Shown here: in pieces, positions 10,892-24,161 of the stretch | Numbering within the stretch: the stretch's first letter is position 1 | Layout: every line of letters starts with the position of its first letter | NCBI GenBank assembly: GCA_964016885.1 | Contig: OZ024745.1 | Span: 57,316,300 to 57,380,299, forward strand | Length of the DNA stretch: 64,000 bases | Origin: Eledone cirrhosa | Taxonomy: Eukaryota; Mollusca; Cephalopoda; Octopoda; Eledonidae | Direction: 5' to 3' | Program-made: the position numbers and the translations under genes | Notes under the pieces: model-generated | Databases searched by the model: none | What the model was told of the DNA's origin: nothing | What the model saw: only the letters and a program-made list of their open reading frames with translations

Positions 10892-11600
10892 ATTGCCATC
10901 CAATAATGCTTTTTGATATTCACAGAATGATATCAACATAACATAAAATAAAATAATCAATAATCCATACTTTCAATTTAATGTATCGAACTCATAGAGA
11001 TGAAAGAGAGATTGAACGAAACTCGGCTTTTAGGTCACTAATGATTAGGATTATATAGTGCAATCTAACTAGGGAATCTATTCATATTCTTTGTTATTTT
11101 TTATTGATAGCATCTCTCTTGATACTGCTAGTGATAATAGGGTATGCTATTAATCTGCCATAATGTATATATGTACTGCAATCAACACCAGCAAAAATAG
11201 CATTCTCTATCTACTGCCTAAAAAGAGAAAAATCAATCTAGCTAGACTGACTCTATAAGGACTTTAGACTCGCTAGAAATATCAACTGAATATAACTTAA
11301 ATCTGGTTCTGTTGTCCTGCGACAAGGACACATAGGATAATTTATTCGTAGATACAATGGTTAAATATATTAGCGGATGGTTTTCCAATTTAATGCTTAC
11401 CTGGTACTAAATAACGTACTCGGATACAGGAAAGCAAATCAAAATTAATGTATTCAAAGTTATGACGGAGATGAAACGGCACAATGTAGAAACATTACAA
11501 TTTGGACCATGATACATAAAAGGGATGGGTTTATCTATTCCAATGCGTTCTCGTTTCAGGTTCTTCCGATAAATTTGTGGTTCTCTCCGTCCAATAACTT
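10892..11600. other. AT-rich non-coding DNA
   Basis: No gene or named repeat seen. Confidence 0.6.
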
Positions 11601-11603
11601 ATA

Positions 11604-11652
<49 letters not shown>

Positions 11653-11721
11653 AAAAAGAGATGAAATCGAAAATGCAACTGGAGTCTTATTTTTTTTTAA
11701 AATATATATATTTATTTGGTT

Positions 11722-11759
11722 CCTTTACCGGTTTCGCAGTTCTTCTGCTTTTCAAAAGG
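11722..11759 (-). ncRNA. Hammerhead-like motif, PLE family A
   Basis: Minus-strand order: CCTT, core TTGAAAA, stem II GCAG/CTGC with loop AAGAA, GAAA, two-pair stem III (A-U, C-G, loop CG), GTA, then AAGG pairing with CCTT as stem I. Relative to CUGANGA the core has C3 to U and G8 to A, two positions that pair with each other in the hammerhead fold. Confidence 0.4.
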
Positions 11760-11796
11760 TGAGTTGAGATGGAGGGTCTGTGGTTTTTCTCACATT

Positions 11797-11986
11797 ATAT
11801 TCAGCTTTGTCTATCCCATATAAGTTGTTGGTTTTGTCAGACTTCACCAATATTTTATTAACTTTTTTTATATCAAAGATTTTTTCTTTAAGAGTTCTAA
11901 GGTATTGGTGACCTTTATATGGGGTTTTCTTGAATTTAATCTTCTTTAGTATATTAAGCATTTCTGTTTCAAAATCCTCCAGTTTG
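11797..11986 (-). pseudogene. PLE reverse transcriptase N-terminal fragment
   Basis: The open frame 12063-11752 contains a central stretch (FETEMLNILKK, then VNKILVKSDKTNNLYGID and AEYN). It matches the conserved segment near the start of PLE reverse transcriptases, where a VxADKTxNLY-like motif precedes the fingers domain. The frame's two ends are merely translations of the inverted terminal repeats. No catalytic Asp is present. This fragment is the main evidence that the family A inverted repeats belong to a PLE. Confidence 0.7.
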
Positions 11987-12019
11987 TGAGAAAAACCACA
12001 GACTCTCCATCTCAACTCA

Positions 12020-12057
12020 CCTTTTGAAAAGCAGAAGAACTGCGAAACCGGTAAAGG
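12020..12057 (+). ncRNA. Hammerhead-like motif, PLE family A (mirror copy)
   Basis: Same fold as 11722-11759 on the opposite strand: stem II at 12031-12034/12040-12043, GAAA 12044-12047, putative cleavage after 12053. Core TTGAAAA is unchanged. Confidence 0.4.
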
Positions 12058-12199
12058 AACCAAATAAATATATATATTTTTTTTTTAAATGAGACTCCAG
12101 TTGCATTTTCGATTTCATCTCTTTTTCTTTATACTTTCACTCGTGTAGGACACCTCGGTTATTTTTCATTTTGTAAGAAAGAAAAACAAAAAACCTAAC

Positions 12200-12233
<34 letters not shown>

Positions 12234-12237
<4 letters not shown>

Positions 12238-12580
12238 TTGAATATTTATTTTTGTACACGCCCAAACTTCACTAGTTAACGTCGCTTGGTTCAGACGACT
12301 TCGAAAGATACCCATCAAGATCTTCAAATCAGTTCACGTGCCATGATCTCTTATCAACATAGGGATAGGAAACGATTCTTTCATTTCGCTCCACTTGCCT
12401 TCGGTCTCCCCAACACTGGTGCCGATCGAGACGGCCTGTCGACAACAACCTTCTCAAGACCAGCATTTTGATCTTCGGGCAAGCGTCCATATCCAATATG
12501 TCCGGACGAGCCACACTCCACGCTTGTAGGCCTTTTCTTGTAGGCGCTTCCGCTGTTATTTTGATATGAATTCACGAGCA
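12234..12580. other. Unidentified, more GC-rich block
   Basis: Between the TA tract and the next SINE the sequence is clearly richer in GC than its surroundings (about 12290-12560). It opens overlapping frames of 61-68 residues on both strands. None resembles a family I know. It may be a fragment of an old transposon or of a gene. Confidence 0.35.
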
Positions 12581-12780
12581 TTATCATATAGATTCTGCGG
12601 TAGAGGGTCGGACGCCATGCTTTCCAGCATAGTTACGTCCATTTACGATCTGAGTTCAAATCCCGCCGAGGTTGACTTTGCCTTTCATCCTTACGGGGTC
12701 GATAAAATAAAGTACCAGTAATGCACTGGGTAATTGCTGGCCTTGTGCCTAAAGTAGAAACATTTATCATATAGATTCTG
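12581..12780 (+). mobile_element. SINE with 17-bp target-site duplication
   Basis: SINE body 12598-12763 is flanked by TTATCATATAGATTCTG at 12581-12597 and 12764-12780. The copy begins at CGGTAGAGGGTCGG, so the first dozen or so bases of the tRNA-like head are missing. The B box (GAGTTCAAATCC) and tail are intact. Clean duplication implies a fairly recent, LINE-type insertion. Confidence 0.93.
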
Positions 12781-13326
12781 GCCAACCATTACTGGGTATG
12801 TTGGCTGTGTTCTATCCTTCTCAAAGTTTTTATTTCTGAGGTCATCACTTGATTGAAAACGTAATCCCAATAGAGCGGAAAGCAAATTATTCAAAATTTA
12901 CAAGATTAGTTTACTGTATATATTATTATTGATTTGTCATATCAGATTTAGATGATGAACCGTTGTAAATGCTCGAAACTTCTAATAGTGTATAAGTTTA
13001 TTCGTGTTCCGAAATAAAAACCAATTGGGTGAAACTAATTTCTATAGCAAATTTTGATTAGCACTTCCCTGCAGCTGTCGCGTATATACATGAATAATAT
13101 TCATACTATTAATAGTTTATATGCCAGCTGTTACTACATAATAGGTAAATGATCTGACTACATAAATGATGAGTTTCACCAGAATATTCGTAGTCCCAGG
13201 TCATCATACAAAATTCAGTACCTTAACGATAACCGTATTGATATATCGTGTTGACAGAAAAATACATTCCGGAAAATATGTATATACATACACATGTGGA
13301 AAATATGTATATTCATACACAGTGTG
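12781..13326. other. Non-coding spacer
   Basis: No gene seen. Short repeated GGAAAATATGTATA units lie at about 13270-13312. Confidence 0.5.
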
Positions 13327-13440
13327 TGGATGGTGGCGAATTGGTAGAGTCGTTAGAACGCCAGATAGAATGATTTGCGGTATTCGTTTCGGCTTTCATC
13401 TCTTTGACTTTAAATCGAGCCGAGATTAACTCTGTCTTGT
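13327..13440 (+). mobile_element. Diverged tRNA-derived SINE (second type)
   Basis: The A-box-like GGTGGCGAATTGGTAGAGTC is followed by GTTAGAACGCCAGA, TTCGTTTCGGC and a B-box-like ACTTTAAATCGAGCC. This is the head of a related cephalopod-type SINE, without the tail of the main family. Confidence 0.6.
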
Positions 13441-13495
13441 GCTGAACCCACATGACATAGCACCAGATCTAAAATACTTATCCAATGATCTAACG

Positions 13496-13602
<107 letters not shown>

Positions 13603-13798
13603 GTCATACACTCACACACACATACACACACATTTTATGTCGATGGTCTTGATCTCTCTGTCTGTGTGAGTTTATATATCCTAGAGTAGGGTTACTCTTT
13701 CAATCTACGGAATTTGTTTTGTTTATATTTCAACACCACTTCCAGATTGGTATATCCTAATATGGGCATAAGGTCCTTCTAATTCTTCAAATAGATGA

Positions 13799-14400
13799 AA
13801 ACTAGTTGAGTTACCCAGCTTCGCCCGGGTAAACAGATGATAAGAGAAGACAGGTAAAAGAGAAGATGACTGTATTGGATGTTTGTCTGGTTACAGTATG
13901 AGGCGAGTCCGTGATGTCTGTGTGATACAGAAAACAGTAAAAAAAATCTTCCAGATATACCAGATTCTTCGTTGTACCGTTTGTGCATAGTATATGAACA
14001 ATTCTAGGTGCTCCCACCTGGAATAGTAACCTCTAGGAGATGGTTCATCTTCTGCCTGACTGTAACACGTGTATCATTGTATAGACGTGGTTGTTCCACG
14101 TTTCTCAAAAGGATGATGGAAGTTTCAATCTTTTATATTATATGTAGATATAGATATAGATAATTAATATAAAAGCTGATGCTCAGCCACATCGTCTTCA
14201 ACCATCGCAGCACGTCGTCGCTGCTTGGCTCCAGTGTTTCGTTGGCGTTGTTCAGCCAGCTCCTCTTCATTCATGGCGGCACGTCTTCGCTTCTGAAGTT
14301 CGGCGTTCCGATGGCGCTGTTCGGCCCGTTTTTCTTCATTCCTGTAGTACACTGTTTGATAAAGTAGAATTGCTTTTATTATCAGTATTCATTTCGAGAA
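13799..14400 (-). mobile_element. Possible Helitron-related remnant
   Basis: ACTAGTTGAGTTACCCAGC followed by TTCGCCCGGGTAA forms a TTACCC/GGGTAA hairpin of the sort found near the ends of animal Helitrons. The minus-strand frame 14352-14164 carries two degenerate copies of a charged repeat (EEKRAEQRHRNAE, EEELAEQRQRNTG). Similar repeats occur in proteins near Helitron/PIF1-type helicases. No Rep or helicase domain is present. The assignment rests on two weak clues. Confidence 0.3.
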
Positions 14401-17400
14401 ATTGTCAAAAAGTGACACAATAATAAATATAAAAGATGTCCGTCAATGTAAAAAAAGGTCCCTATTTACTCCCTTCACAACTCTGTGTATGTTAGACTGA
14501 CAGACAGGCACAAAGACAGATAAACTGCGTGGCGATTGTGGAACGCCCCACGTACACACACATACACGCATGGAAACGCGCACACGAACGCAAACTTATA
14601 CACGCACCCGTGCACTTACACACACTTACACACTCACACATGTTGATAGTTTTTACTTTCTGTGGAACGCTGCACGTACGCACACACACATAATCATACG
14701 CGCACGTACATACACACGCACACATGGTAATAGTTACCACGTTCACTTTGCCTCTCTGTTTCTTACTCTCCCCTCTCACTCCCTCATTGGCATTATGCAT
14801 ATTAATTTAAGTTTGGCGTTGTTGAGGTGGGCGGAGTCGTTGAAAGCTACGATCCAATGATAATCGAGAATTATGACACACGGAATACTGACGTTGTTGA
14901 AATTAATATATAGATATGACAGAATCAGCGCCTCCTTGCTGCCCCAGCAACCTACGTTCTTTCAGAATAAATATATAGAATTAATCCGACAATTTTAGTC
15001 GTCTATCAGGAATCGTAAATAAAAATTGTTCCAGTCTATTAGATTCTGTCTTCGACGAAATTTCTCAAGCATTAATGAATAAAAAAAACAAAAGCATAAA
15101 AAGCAATCGAACTGCTACCATTACACGGACAGATGCTTTCCGCCTGCAAAAAATAGAAACAGGTGAACGTTAAAAGTAGATAAAATCTCAGCTCATAACA
15201 AAATGTGGTTAGAACAACCTCTATTTACACTAGTAAATCACTAAAAGAAATGACTACCACATGCCCCGACAGAAAATGTGTAGTTATGTAATGAATAATC
15301 GATCGACTTACTACAGAACTCCTTATACAAATGAATGTCCCAATATATAAGATAACTTTTAAATCTTCTTCTGTTTTGCAATAAACATACCATTATGTTG
15401 ATGTGAAATAGATCGATCGTTATTATATAGGTAAGCTTCCTGCAAACATATATATACACGATTTAGAGAATAGTATCTCTGTAAATCAACAGACCGGTGT
15501 TGTGAAATTACCCAAGCGTACGTTAACTGGTGATGTGAGATTATTAGATGTATATTGTATAGGAACGCGTTCATCAGTATATGTTTTAAAATAATTAATA
15601 CAGAAATCTGGGAAACAGCCTATCTGACATTTGAGCAGGATGTATGAGGTCCCATAAATCAGGACAGGACATTTAAAAAATTAAACATTCTAAGCATAAA
15701 GTTTTGTTTACTCTATACTTGTTAGGTTGATTCAATGTGTTTCTCCTATTTCTCTACAAAGTAAATGTTGTATTGTCTACTAAGCAGATAACAAGGTAGA
15801 AAGCAATTTATTAAACTTCTCTTTTGAATATTCAATGCATTTATATTGCTGAGTACAGCATGATAAATGCGATTATCAGTAAAATTGGTGCAGATAATAT
15901 AGAGAGAAAGAGAAATATGTTATCGAGAGAAATACTTTAATGTGACGCATTATCTGTGTAGTTCTTTGTCCATAGTGCGAGTTTCTTCTGAATCCATGTG
16001 CCAACCTATTAAGCCGACATTAATGTTGCCAACCGCGATTTTGTCGATAGCATTTTACTGTATCAACATCAAATTCCGTCACAAAAAAAATATTAACCTA
16101 ACCTTCTTGACTAAGAGAAGTTGTAGTCGTATATAATCAATCGAGGATATAATGATTTTAGTAACCTGTCAGTCTCCTTTTTCTCCAATGAGGCTTGTTT
16201 CAAATATCTCAAAATTGAATGCTTTTTGGCATGCATTGGTCATAGGAAAAATACACATAAGAAAAAATACTCCAGCAGACGAAATTATTAAAAGAGTATC
16301 TCTCTAAACCTTTGCAATAGCATTGCTTTAACCAACATTCGGGATACCATACTGGATCATGTTAGATGTCAGTGGCATGTACATCATGAAAATGTGCTTA
16401 TTCAAACAACTTGTAACTTCCAAAATAGCAGAACCTATGTTTGATAAAGAGAGGGAGGATTTGAAATATGGTGATATTAAATAGCTTCTGATTGTCGGTT
16501 TGTATCACGTAGACAACAAGTATTGATCAGTATAGAAATTTAACGTTAGCATTACGTATGTACTGCAGTTGATAATATAATGCAAATAAGATTAGAGCAG
16601 GAATCGGTACTCTGAGTATAGCGATATTCTATGTGACCGAATAGTAGCTAGACTGACACGTTCAAATATATACGTGTGGTTGTAATAATCACAACAACAT
16701 ATGATAGGCATGACTTCGATGCTGCTATCACTGTTTAGCCGGTGTTGTCATCCAGTATATTTATAAATTATCTAATTCCAAAGGGCATGGGTTGGTAGAC
16801 GATTGTTTAAAATCAATATGAAATATATATTCGGGCGATGGAGTGAATGCTGTTATCAGAAATTGTAGGAAATTATTAAATTTTCATCATCCGTGAGCTA
16901 GAACAAAAACAAAAACACTTGCGTCCTGTAAATTAATGCAATTTAATTATTACAAAATATTGATAACATCATGTTTCTGGAGTCATCTTTACTGGAATAT
17001 TTTATAACAAACTAGATGCATGCAGAAACATACTTGCTTGCTGGTGGTTAGGAATCGTAAAATGATGAAACTAGTGACATTTTGATATCAATACTCTCGG
17101 AAAACAAAGAAATCTTTTAGTCTACCAAACATTATAATATGCATTCGTTTCGTTAATTGTATGACAATGGTGTTATTGCAATATGAAAGAAACCTGAGTG
17201 ATTCTTCTCTATGTTGGAAATGATTGACATGTGCCAAACTATATTTAATGAAGGGCCTCTGTATAATTACCCCCTATCGCTTTAGTTTAAATTAATTGTT
17301 TAACCTACGTCTGCAGTTTACGTTATTTCCATAAAGAAAATCGCACTGAGATCGCAATGTAGTCGCAGTTGGACCTTATAATTGTGAAGTGACCTTTACA

Positions 17401-18429
17401 GGTTTAATGTATATATATGCCAATATATTGATTATATGGTTGCTTATGGTCTGCTAAGACAGGTCAGACCCCATCATAAATTATATTGATTTTGATGCAT
17501 TTGCTGCAAAGTCAATTTACTTAGAGTAATGTTCATAACTAATTAAATTGATGCCAGAATGTTATTATTTCACCATCCATCTCGATATATTAAAATTCGA
17601 ATGTAACTGACCAGAAATTGAAATGTAGAGATAGAATGACATATGTGTAGGGTTTATTGTCTTTATATCTATCAACAGGCTGCTTAAAATATCCAATTGT
17701 AATTCAATCAATCTTAATGATTTTCTTTCATTTACAAGCTAGATTTCATACAGTGTAATAGAGCAAATCGTCTTCCATTCATTTGCATTGCGAGGAGAAA
17801 TATCACTTTGTATATAAATAATCAAATATTCTAAATCACTTATTATCAGGAGCATATGATGTTTATTATATCGTATAATCACCCTAAACCAGGTTACACA
17901 ATGAATAAATGGCATGTTTTAATAACAGTTATCAAACACAAATAGTTTGTATTTGACATTATTAATGACTTATGCTGAATTAAACATCCCCATCTTATTA
18001 GAAGTTCCCTGGGTCACAAGGGGGCGTAACAAATATAAACCTATCTAAATCAAATGTTGAATTCAAATTTCTGACAAGTATCTCATGTAAAAAAGTATCA
18101 CTAAAATATCTGGACTTGAACATTCACACCTATAAACATTAATCACACCATATGAAATTATTCACTCCTCTCTGAACTCACTAGCCTAAAGGCTTTTGTT
18201 TACGTTGGGCCCATTTACTCTATTCAGCCTTGTTGCATTCACCCAATCATATTATGACATTCCAAATGCAGGTGATGAGGAACCTTCTACTATATCTAAT
18301 TTGACACCCCTTAATAGTTCTTGCTTCTTACCTATAAGGGGCTGTGTTCAGGAGTGATGGAAGTGAGGAGGCTGAAGTGCAGTAATGCACCAGATTCAGC
18401 ATTCGGTAATCAGGAGAAGGTAGGTTGGG
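14401..18429. other. Long AT-rich region without recognised genes
   Basis: A CA-rich segment lies at about 14555-14730. The rest is AT-rich, non-repetitive DNA. The longest open frames (about 60-100 codons) show no domain, and no splice or promoter evidence can be judged by eye. This is the largest stretch of apparently unique sequence in the window. Confidence 0.5.
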
Positions 18430-18893
18430 GTAAAAGTCAAACTCACTAACTTAGATTCGGTATTCGTGCCAACCCTTACATCTGATCCGGAATCTTGTGT
18501 AATGATCGAAAGAAAACAAGCGGCCGATATGGGGTGCCTCCAAAGAGTCTATGGAGTAACGTTACTTGATAAAGTTCGTAGCTCGGAGATCAGAGAGTCA
18601 TTCCAGGTAGAGCCACTACTTCCCCGAAATGATAATCACTATGGGCATGTGTTTAGAATGTCTCAGGAAAGAATCACTGGACATATTTTAGGATCAATAC
18701 CAAAGGGCAGAAGACCTAGGAGTAGACCCTAAGCAAGATGGTTAAATAACATCCATGAGCTTGGCTGGTCTTGCCCGGAGATCCAGCCGGTTCAGTTGGA
18801 GAGGGTTGCTTCTGAGAGGACACGTAAAAGGAGTGTTTAAGGACTCTGTCCCCAGACCCTCTCATGAATAATTGAGGGAAGTCGAAGAAGAAG
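18430..18893 (+). pseudogene. 3' end of a GAA-tailed LINE
   Basis: Open frame 18466-18732 contains CLQRVYGVTLLDKVRSSEIR, then YGHVFRMS and PKGRRPRSRP. This is the C-terminal segment that follows the reverse transcriptase in a common animal LINE group. A downstream frame continues in RWLNNIHELGW after a stop. The 3' UTR (GTTTAAGGACTCTGTCC) ends in GAAGAAGAAG. Other 3' ends of this family lie at 29196-29340, 32800-33050 and 41318-41530. No catalytic domain is left, and I cannot set the clade securely. Confidence 0.7.
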
Positions 18894-19235
18894 ATTTTGA
18901 GTGAAATATTTTGAGGTTAATATGATTAGCAGTAATAGGATTGCAACAACACTTCATATTCTCTTTGCACCATGATGTTATAGAAAACAGCATATCTTTG
19001 CGCCATGGTGTATCTATTTGAAATGATTAGATAAATATAGCTTGAAATGGCTAAATAAGCTTTAATGGTTGACTAAAGTCGGAAACGAATGTAAAATATT
19101 TTCTAAATAAATCATGAAGGAAATATACTTAAATGCAAGAAAAATGTGTATTTTCTTAAAATATCTCTGCCATTAGATAGCAAACGACGTCGAGCGAACG
19201 TGTTAATAAATTTTTTTTAAATATGACAGTCAAAA
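18894..19235. other. AT-rich spacer
   Basis: Nothing recognised. Confidence 0.5.
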
Positions 19236-19270
19236 TTAGCAGCAGCAGCAGCAGCAGCAGCAGTAGCAGC

Positions 19271-19332
<62 letters not shown>

Positions 19333-19349
19333 GAGTAGTAGTAGCAGTA

Positions 19350-19386
<37 letters not shown>

Positions 19387-19395
19387 CAGGAGCAG
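19236..19395 (+). repeat. (AGC/AGT)n trinucleotide repeat
   Basis: Roughly 50 AGC or AGT units. It reads as poly-Ser on one strand and poly-Thr or Ala on the other, and neither is a credible protein. Confidence 0.95.
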
Positions 19396-20035
19396 TCATA
19401 GCAGCTGTTGGTGTTGTTGTTGTTCTTGTTTCTATGGTGTTTCTAGTTCTGATCCTGTAATAACGCGATTCACATCTAAAGTCACAGCAGAAACAACAAA
19501 AGATACGAAACTACTTTTATGGCATTAAGATACGTACATAGATAGATTAGTATGTGAGATATCAAAGGAAAACTGAATTGCAAAGATAAACGTAATAACG
19601 AACATTGAAAACATGTATATATATAGCATGGACTAAATCGATATCCTTAATATTAGAGAAGAAAGTTTGAAATAGGACATAAATATACACAATACGCCTG
19701 AGGGCAGACACACTCAACGACAATTGTTATTTAAAGCTAGATAATCAAAACCACTATACGATCAGTGAGCATATATAAGAAGTAATATTACTATTGTTTT
19801 CAGTTAAATATAACTAATGTATTATATTATATGTCTTAGCAACATCTGACAGCCTCATCAGTATAACATGTACGTTGCACATTACCTTTGTCCGTCAATC
19901 AGGATAATTATTAATTTATTAATGGCATTTATGGGTATTAATGTAAATGGTTATAACTATATTGAAACATAAGCACGCACACACAGAAATGGCTAACATT
20001 ATATATATATTTATATATTTATATATATGTGTGGG

Positions 20036-20092
<57 letters not shown>

Positions 20093-20898
20093 ATTATTCA
20101 TATATATTCATACACTGTATAGGGAACAAATGCGCCACGCAAGGTGTCAAGGCCCAATATTGACCACACCTACAGTATACAAGAAAGATCAAAATTGTAA
20201 CCTATAGTTAGACTCTCATACGAGTTCATAAGTTACAGTTAAAGGTAATGCATGCAAAAACACGGATTCCCAAAATACTATATCATAACAAAGAGAGATA
20301 ACTCCAAGATGTAAATTTGAAATGCGTGATTGTTCTCGTGTTAGTATTCGTATACTATTGCAGAATTATTGTGGTGGAATGCAATATAAAGATGGTAATG
20401 TTTATTAGGGTACAGAATAGAGCAGTATAGAAAGTGCATTGTATTATGTAAGTGTGGGAAGAGAAAGGGAAAGAAAAGATATAACGAAAGCCTATAAATC
20501 ATATCAAGGTGGTTCAAAATCTGTCGAATTTGTTGAGTATTTCCACTTGGCAGGCAGTTAGATTATTTGATGGAGGCATCAACTAAACAAATCTTTATTT
20601 ATGTTCAAATAATTATTGTTCGGAGATGCCAAACCTTGTAATACTCTGAATTTCTTATTAAGACATATGTGACATCTCTTAATCTTATGGGGTACTCATT
20701 TCTCCTTTAATTGCCAGATATTTTATGCCAGGGCTCTACTGGTTCTCATATCAGGATTCTTCAAATAGTGGAGATGCGCATAAAAACATACTCTCGTCAT
20801 GTAGTTATCACCGTTTGTATCCTGTATAAGAATCGCAATATACTATCCTATCACTATATGATAATAAAACGAGTTGTAGGAATATTATAAATTCCCAA
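19396..20898. other. Non-coding DNA with (GT)n
   Basis: (GT)n at about 20037-20089. Otherwise AT-rich with no recognised gene. Confidence 0.6.
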
Positions 20899-21083
20899 GG
20901 GCGGTGAATTGGCAGTATCGGTAGAGCGTTGGACGCCATGCTTTCTAGCATAGTTACGTCCTATTACGGTCTGAGTTCAAATCCCGTCGAGGTTAACTTT
21001 GCCTTTCATCCTTATCGATAAAATAAAGTACCTGTAATGTACTGGATATTTGGTTGTCTTGTGCCAACAGTAGAAACAATTAT
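20899..21083 (+). mobile_element. tRNA-derived SINE with probable duplication
   Basis: Full head GGGCGGTGAATTGGCAGTAT, B box GAGTTCAAATCCC and tail to AGAAACAAT. The flanks ATTATAAATTCCCAA (about 20884) and ATTATAAAGTCCCAA (about 21080) form an imperfect target-site duplication. A small deletion removed ACGGGGTC in the tail. Confidence 0.9.
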
Positions 21084-21750
21084 AAAGTCCCAAAACAGAA
21101 CAGACTAAAGAAAACATAACTCTAATCTTCTTGGCCATTCAGCCACAACGGAATCAAAATTTTATTGTTAATATGAGATGTTATTGATTATAAAAAATCG
21201 CAATGATATGCCACGAGGACCACTGGGAAATATATTAAATCTTATACAGGAACACAATTAATCAATAATATAAACGGATTGCGCATTGCTAAATATCTCA
21301 AATGCAACAGCCTTTCCCAAATGATATCTCGATGAATATAAAGAAATCTTATAAAATCGGATATACATAACATGTTTAGTACTTAAAATATGCATTTAAA
21401 ATATTCTACATTTAAAATCTACTATGTCATAAAATCGCTACTATACGGATATAATCATGTTGAAAAAAAGCGCATCTCAAGTGACGTGATAGAATAGAGG
21501 CCATTTCTATATGTAGGTATATTTTAACATTGTACAAAAATGTATAACTTTAGTATTGATTTTTCTTAATCATTATTTTTAATAATATAATTGCTTCTTT
21601 TTCTAGCAGTGTGTGAATGAGTACATGTCAGAACGCTGAATGGTTGAAGAGTGTGCCTTGGGCACGATTGGTTCTGGGTACCATCACCTTGTAAATGGTA
21701 TTTCGCAAAATAAATAACATAAGCATGCTATATATATATAAGTATATATA

Positions 21751-21801
<51 letters not shown>

Positions 21802-23327
21802 GAGACGTCAGTGCCTTTGAATCTTTTTATTGCATATTTTGTTGCTGTTATGGTACATATTAGGTAACAATAAAACATGAACTCATATGATAGCTATTGT
21901 TTAATCATTTGTTCAACGTATGATATGTCACGCGTGGGTTTTGATGTTACAATTCCAATACCCAATATGTTTAAACAGAATAAACACACGAGTCTCGCTA
22001 TCAAAAAACAAATATTTACTCGTATTGCAAACATCATTTTTCTCTTTTGCTCTGTAAAGATGTAAAAGATATCTCAGTAGCCGTTTGGAAATGCAAGATT
22101 CGTTAATTTCAAGATTCGTTAATTTCAAGATTCGTTAATTTCTTATCCGTGACATAAATTTAACGGTACAGAAACATAGGAAAATGGGAGCCCTGACCAA
22201 GTCAATTTCGTTTGAACCTTTACAAAGTTCACGCATGACGTAGAGTAGACTATTGCTCACATATTTGCTGCTCACCTGCAATTGTATATAAATGCCCCGA
22301 AGTCGTAGGAGTATAGTTGTATTTATATCTAAGGTAAATACATTATCTTTTTTTAGTATATGAAATAATATAGCTGTTTATATCTGGATATATATTTGAT
22401 TCACTGAAAAGTGCTGAAAGTCAAATCGACCTTGGATGGATTTATAAACATATAACTCTACACCATGAAACAATTTCTCCAAATCTTAATTGACTATCTG
22501 TCACTTCCACAGAAAACATGTGCACCATAAATGTTTAGGAATTTCGGATGCATGCGATATGACTGATCAAGAAGATAGTAAATGAGAATTGTATAGAATT
22601 ATCTCTTCACCTATAGCATGGAAATATGCTCAAACCTCAAAATTGAAATCGCAGAATGTAAGTAAATATTAACATTGATATCTATAAATACCCCTAATAA
22701 AAATAAAATTAACGTATATTAAGAACTTTAATCATTGTGATGTGTTACCTTAATGCATGTCTCGGCATATAAATGTTCATAAATATGCTGTAAATTAAAA
22801 TCAGTCTTTCACATTTGTATGCATTAGTATTGAATGCAGAATAAATAACATTAACATAAGCATTTAATGAAAATGAAGCAGAGAAAACAATCGACATCAT
22901 ATTTGAAAGGCGAACTGCCATAGGATTCTATATATAGAACATCAATCAGTTATTGATTTTCTGCTTGCGAGCAGAAAGCTATTTCTTTATTCGTCCTCAC
23001 AAAATCATGCACAAGCAGCTATGGGTATTTCCCACTACCCTTATATAGACAAGAATATAAACTGGAAACTACTACTGTCTATGACGTAAAAGATGGATAG
23101 AAAACGCTAATCATAGATCTACTCGCTCGTATGAATAGAAATAACATTTTCTTAATATTTAAGATAGAATACAGAAGCAACGATTAAATCTATTTTATAT
23201 AGTTTCTTTCTTTGCAACTTGTTAGCATTTATGATGCACTTGTTTACTTACTCCTATCTCTCTGTAATATTATAAGTGGTTGTCGTCAGTTTAGTTTTAA
23301 TATTGCACGTCATTTAATAAATATTAA
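21084..23327. other. AT-rich region, no recognised genes
   Basis: (TA)n at about 21729-21798. Three short copies of AAGATTCGTTAATTTC lie in tandem at about 22095-22142. No coding signal. Confidence 0.55.
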
Positions 23328-23515
23328 GTAGTAGTAGTAATAGTAGTAGAAGTAGTAGTAGTAGTAGTAGTATTAGAATAAGGAGGAGGAGGAGGTTGTG
23401 TAGGAATAGGGGGTAGGCAGATTAGGACGAGGAGGGGACGGAGGACGAGGAGGAGGAGGGTGTTGGTAGAAGAAGAAGAAGAAGAAGAAGAAGAAGGAGG
23501 AGGTGGTGGTGGGTG
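23328..23515 (+). repeat. Purine-rich trinucleotide tract
   Basis: AGT repeats, then GAG and AGA repeats with scattered interruptions. Confidence 0.85.
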
Positions 23516-23551
23516 AAAATCATGATGATGTGTTTAAGTGGTGAAACAGTA

Positions 23552-23730
23552 AATAACTGTTTCTACTTTAGGCACAAGGCCAGCAATAACTCAGTGTATT
23601 ACTGGTACTTTATTTTATCGACCCCGTAAGGATGAAAGGCAAAGTCAACCTCGGCGGGATTTGAACTCAGATCGTAAAGGGACGTAACTATGCTGGAAAG
23701 CATGGCGCCCGACCCTCTACTGATACTGCC
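23552..23730 (-). mobile_element. tRNA-derived SINE, 5' end clipped
   Basis: Matches the family from AACTGTTTCTACTTTAGGC to GATACTGCC. The outermost AATCCACCGCC of the head is missing. Confidence 0.9.
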
Positions 23731-24108
23731 ATATATACCAGGTGAATATATTATGATAATTATGATCGTGTTGAACGGAGGTGGTTAAATATTAATCGTA
23801 GTTATGTAGAGAATCTATGAAGATTGTAATTTTAGAAAATATATTTTGAAGCCTCAATTCATAAGGTGACATTAACGCCGTAATAATAGGGCTTATGTTC
23901 ATCCCTACGGCAAGCATAACCAAGTAGACCAAACTGTATTTCTAGCAGTTCATTATCTAAAACGTTAGTTTTAATTCGATATTATGACTGGTGAGTGAAA
24001 ATATAAGTGAATACATTATAATATATATATATATATAGTAAATATCTAATATATAAGTTAATATATCCAGTTTACCACATCTCCTCACTCAGACCTATCT
24101 ATCTACTC

Positions 24109-24161
<53 letters not shown>

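Larger units (their letters stand above)
11601..12233 (-). mobile_element. Penelope-like element (family A) collapsed between inverted ends
   Basis: TA tracts (11601-11649 and 12207-12233) frame an inverted pair. Left end 11651-11795 (GAGATGAAATCGAAAATGC, GGTTCCTTTACCGG, GAGTTGAGATGGAG) is mirrored at 11988-12145. Between them lies about 190 bp of PLE reverse transcriptase. The same ends recur at 27044-27305 and 29717-29955. Almost all of the protein is gone; the copy looks like an internally deleted PLE. Confidence 0.75.

Noticed and set aside
14164..14352. A real host gene encoding a charged repeat protein
   Set aside because: Only 62 codons, no supporting exons, and similar charged repeats are associated with mobile-element proteins.
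19851..19880. CTGATGAG on the minus strand as another hammerhead
   Set aside because: No GAAA at the right spacing and no pairing stems.
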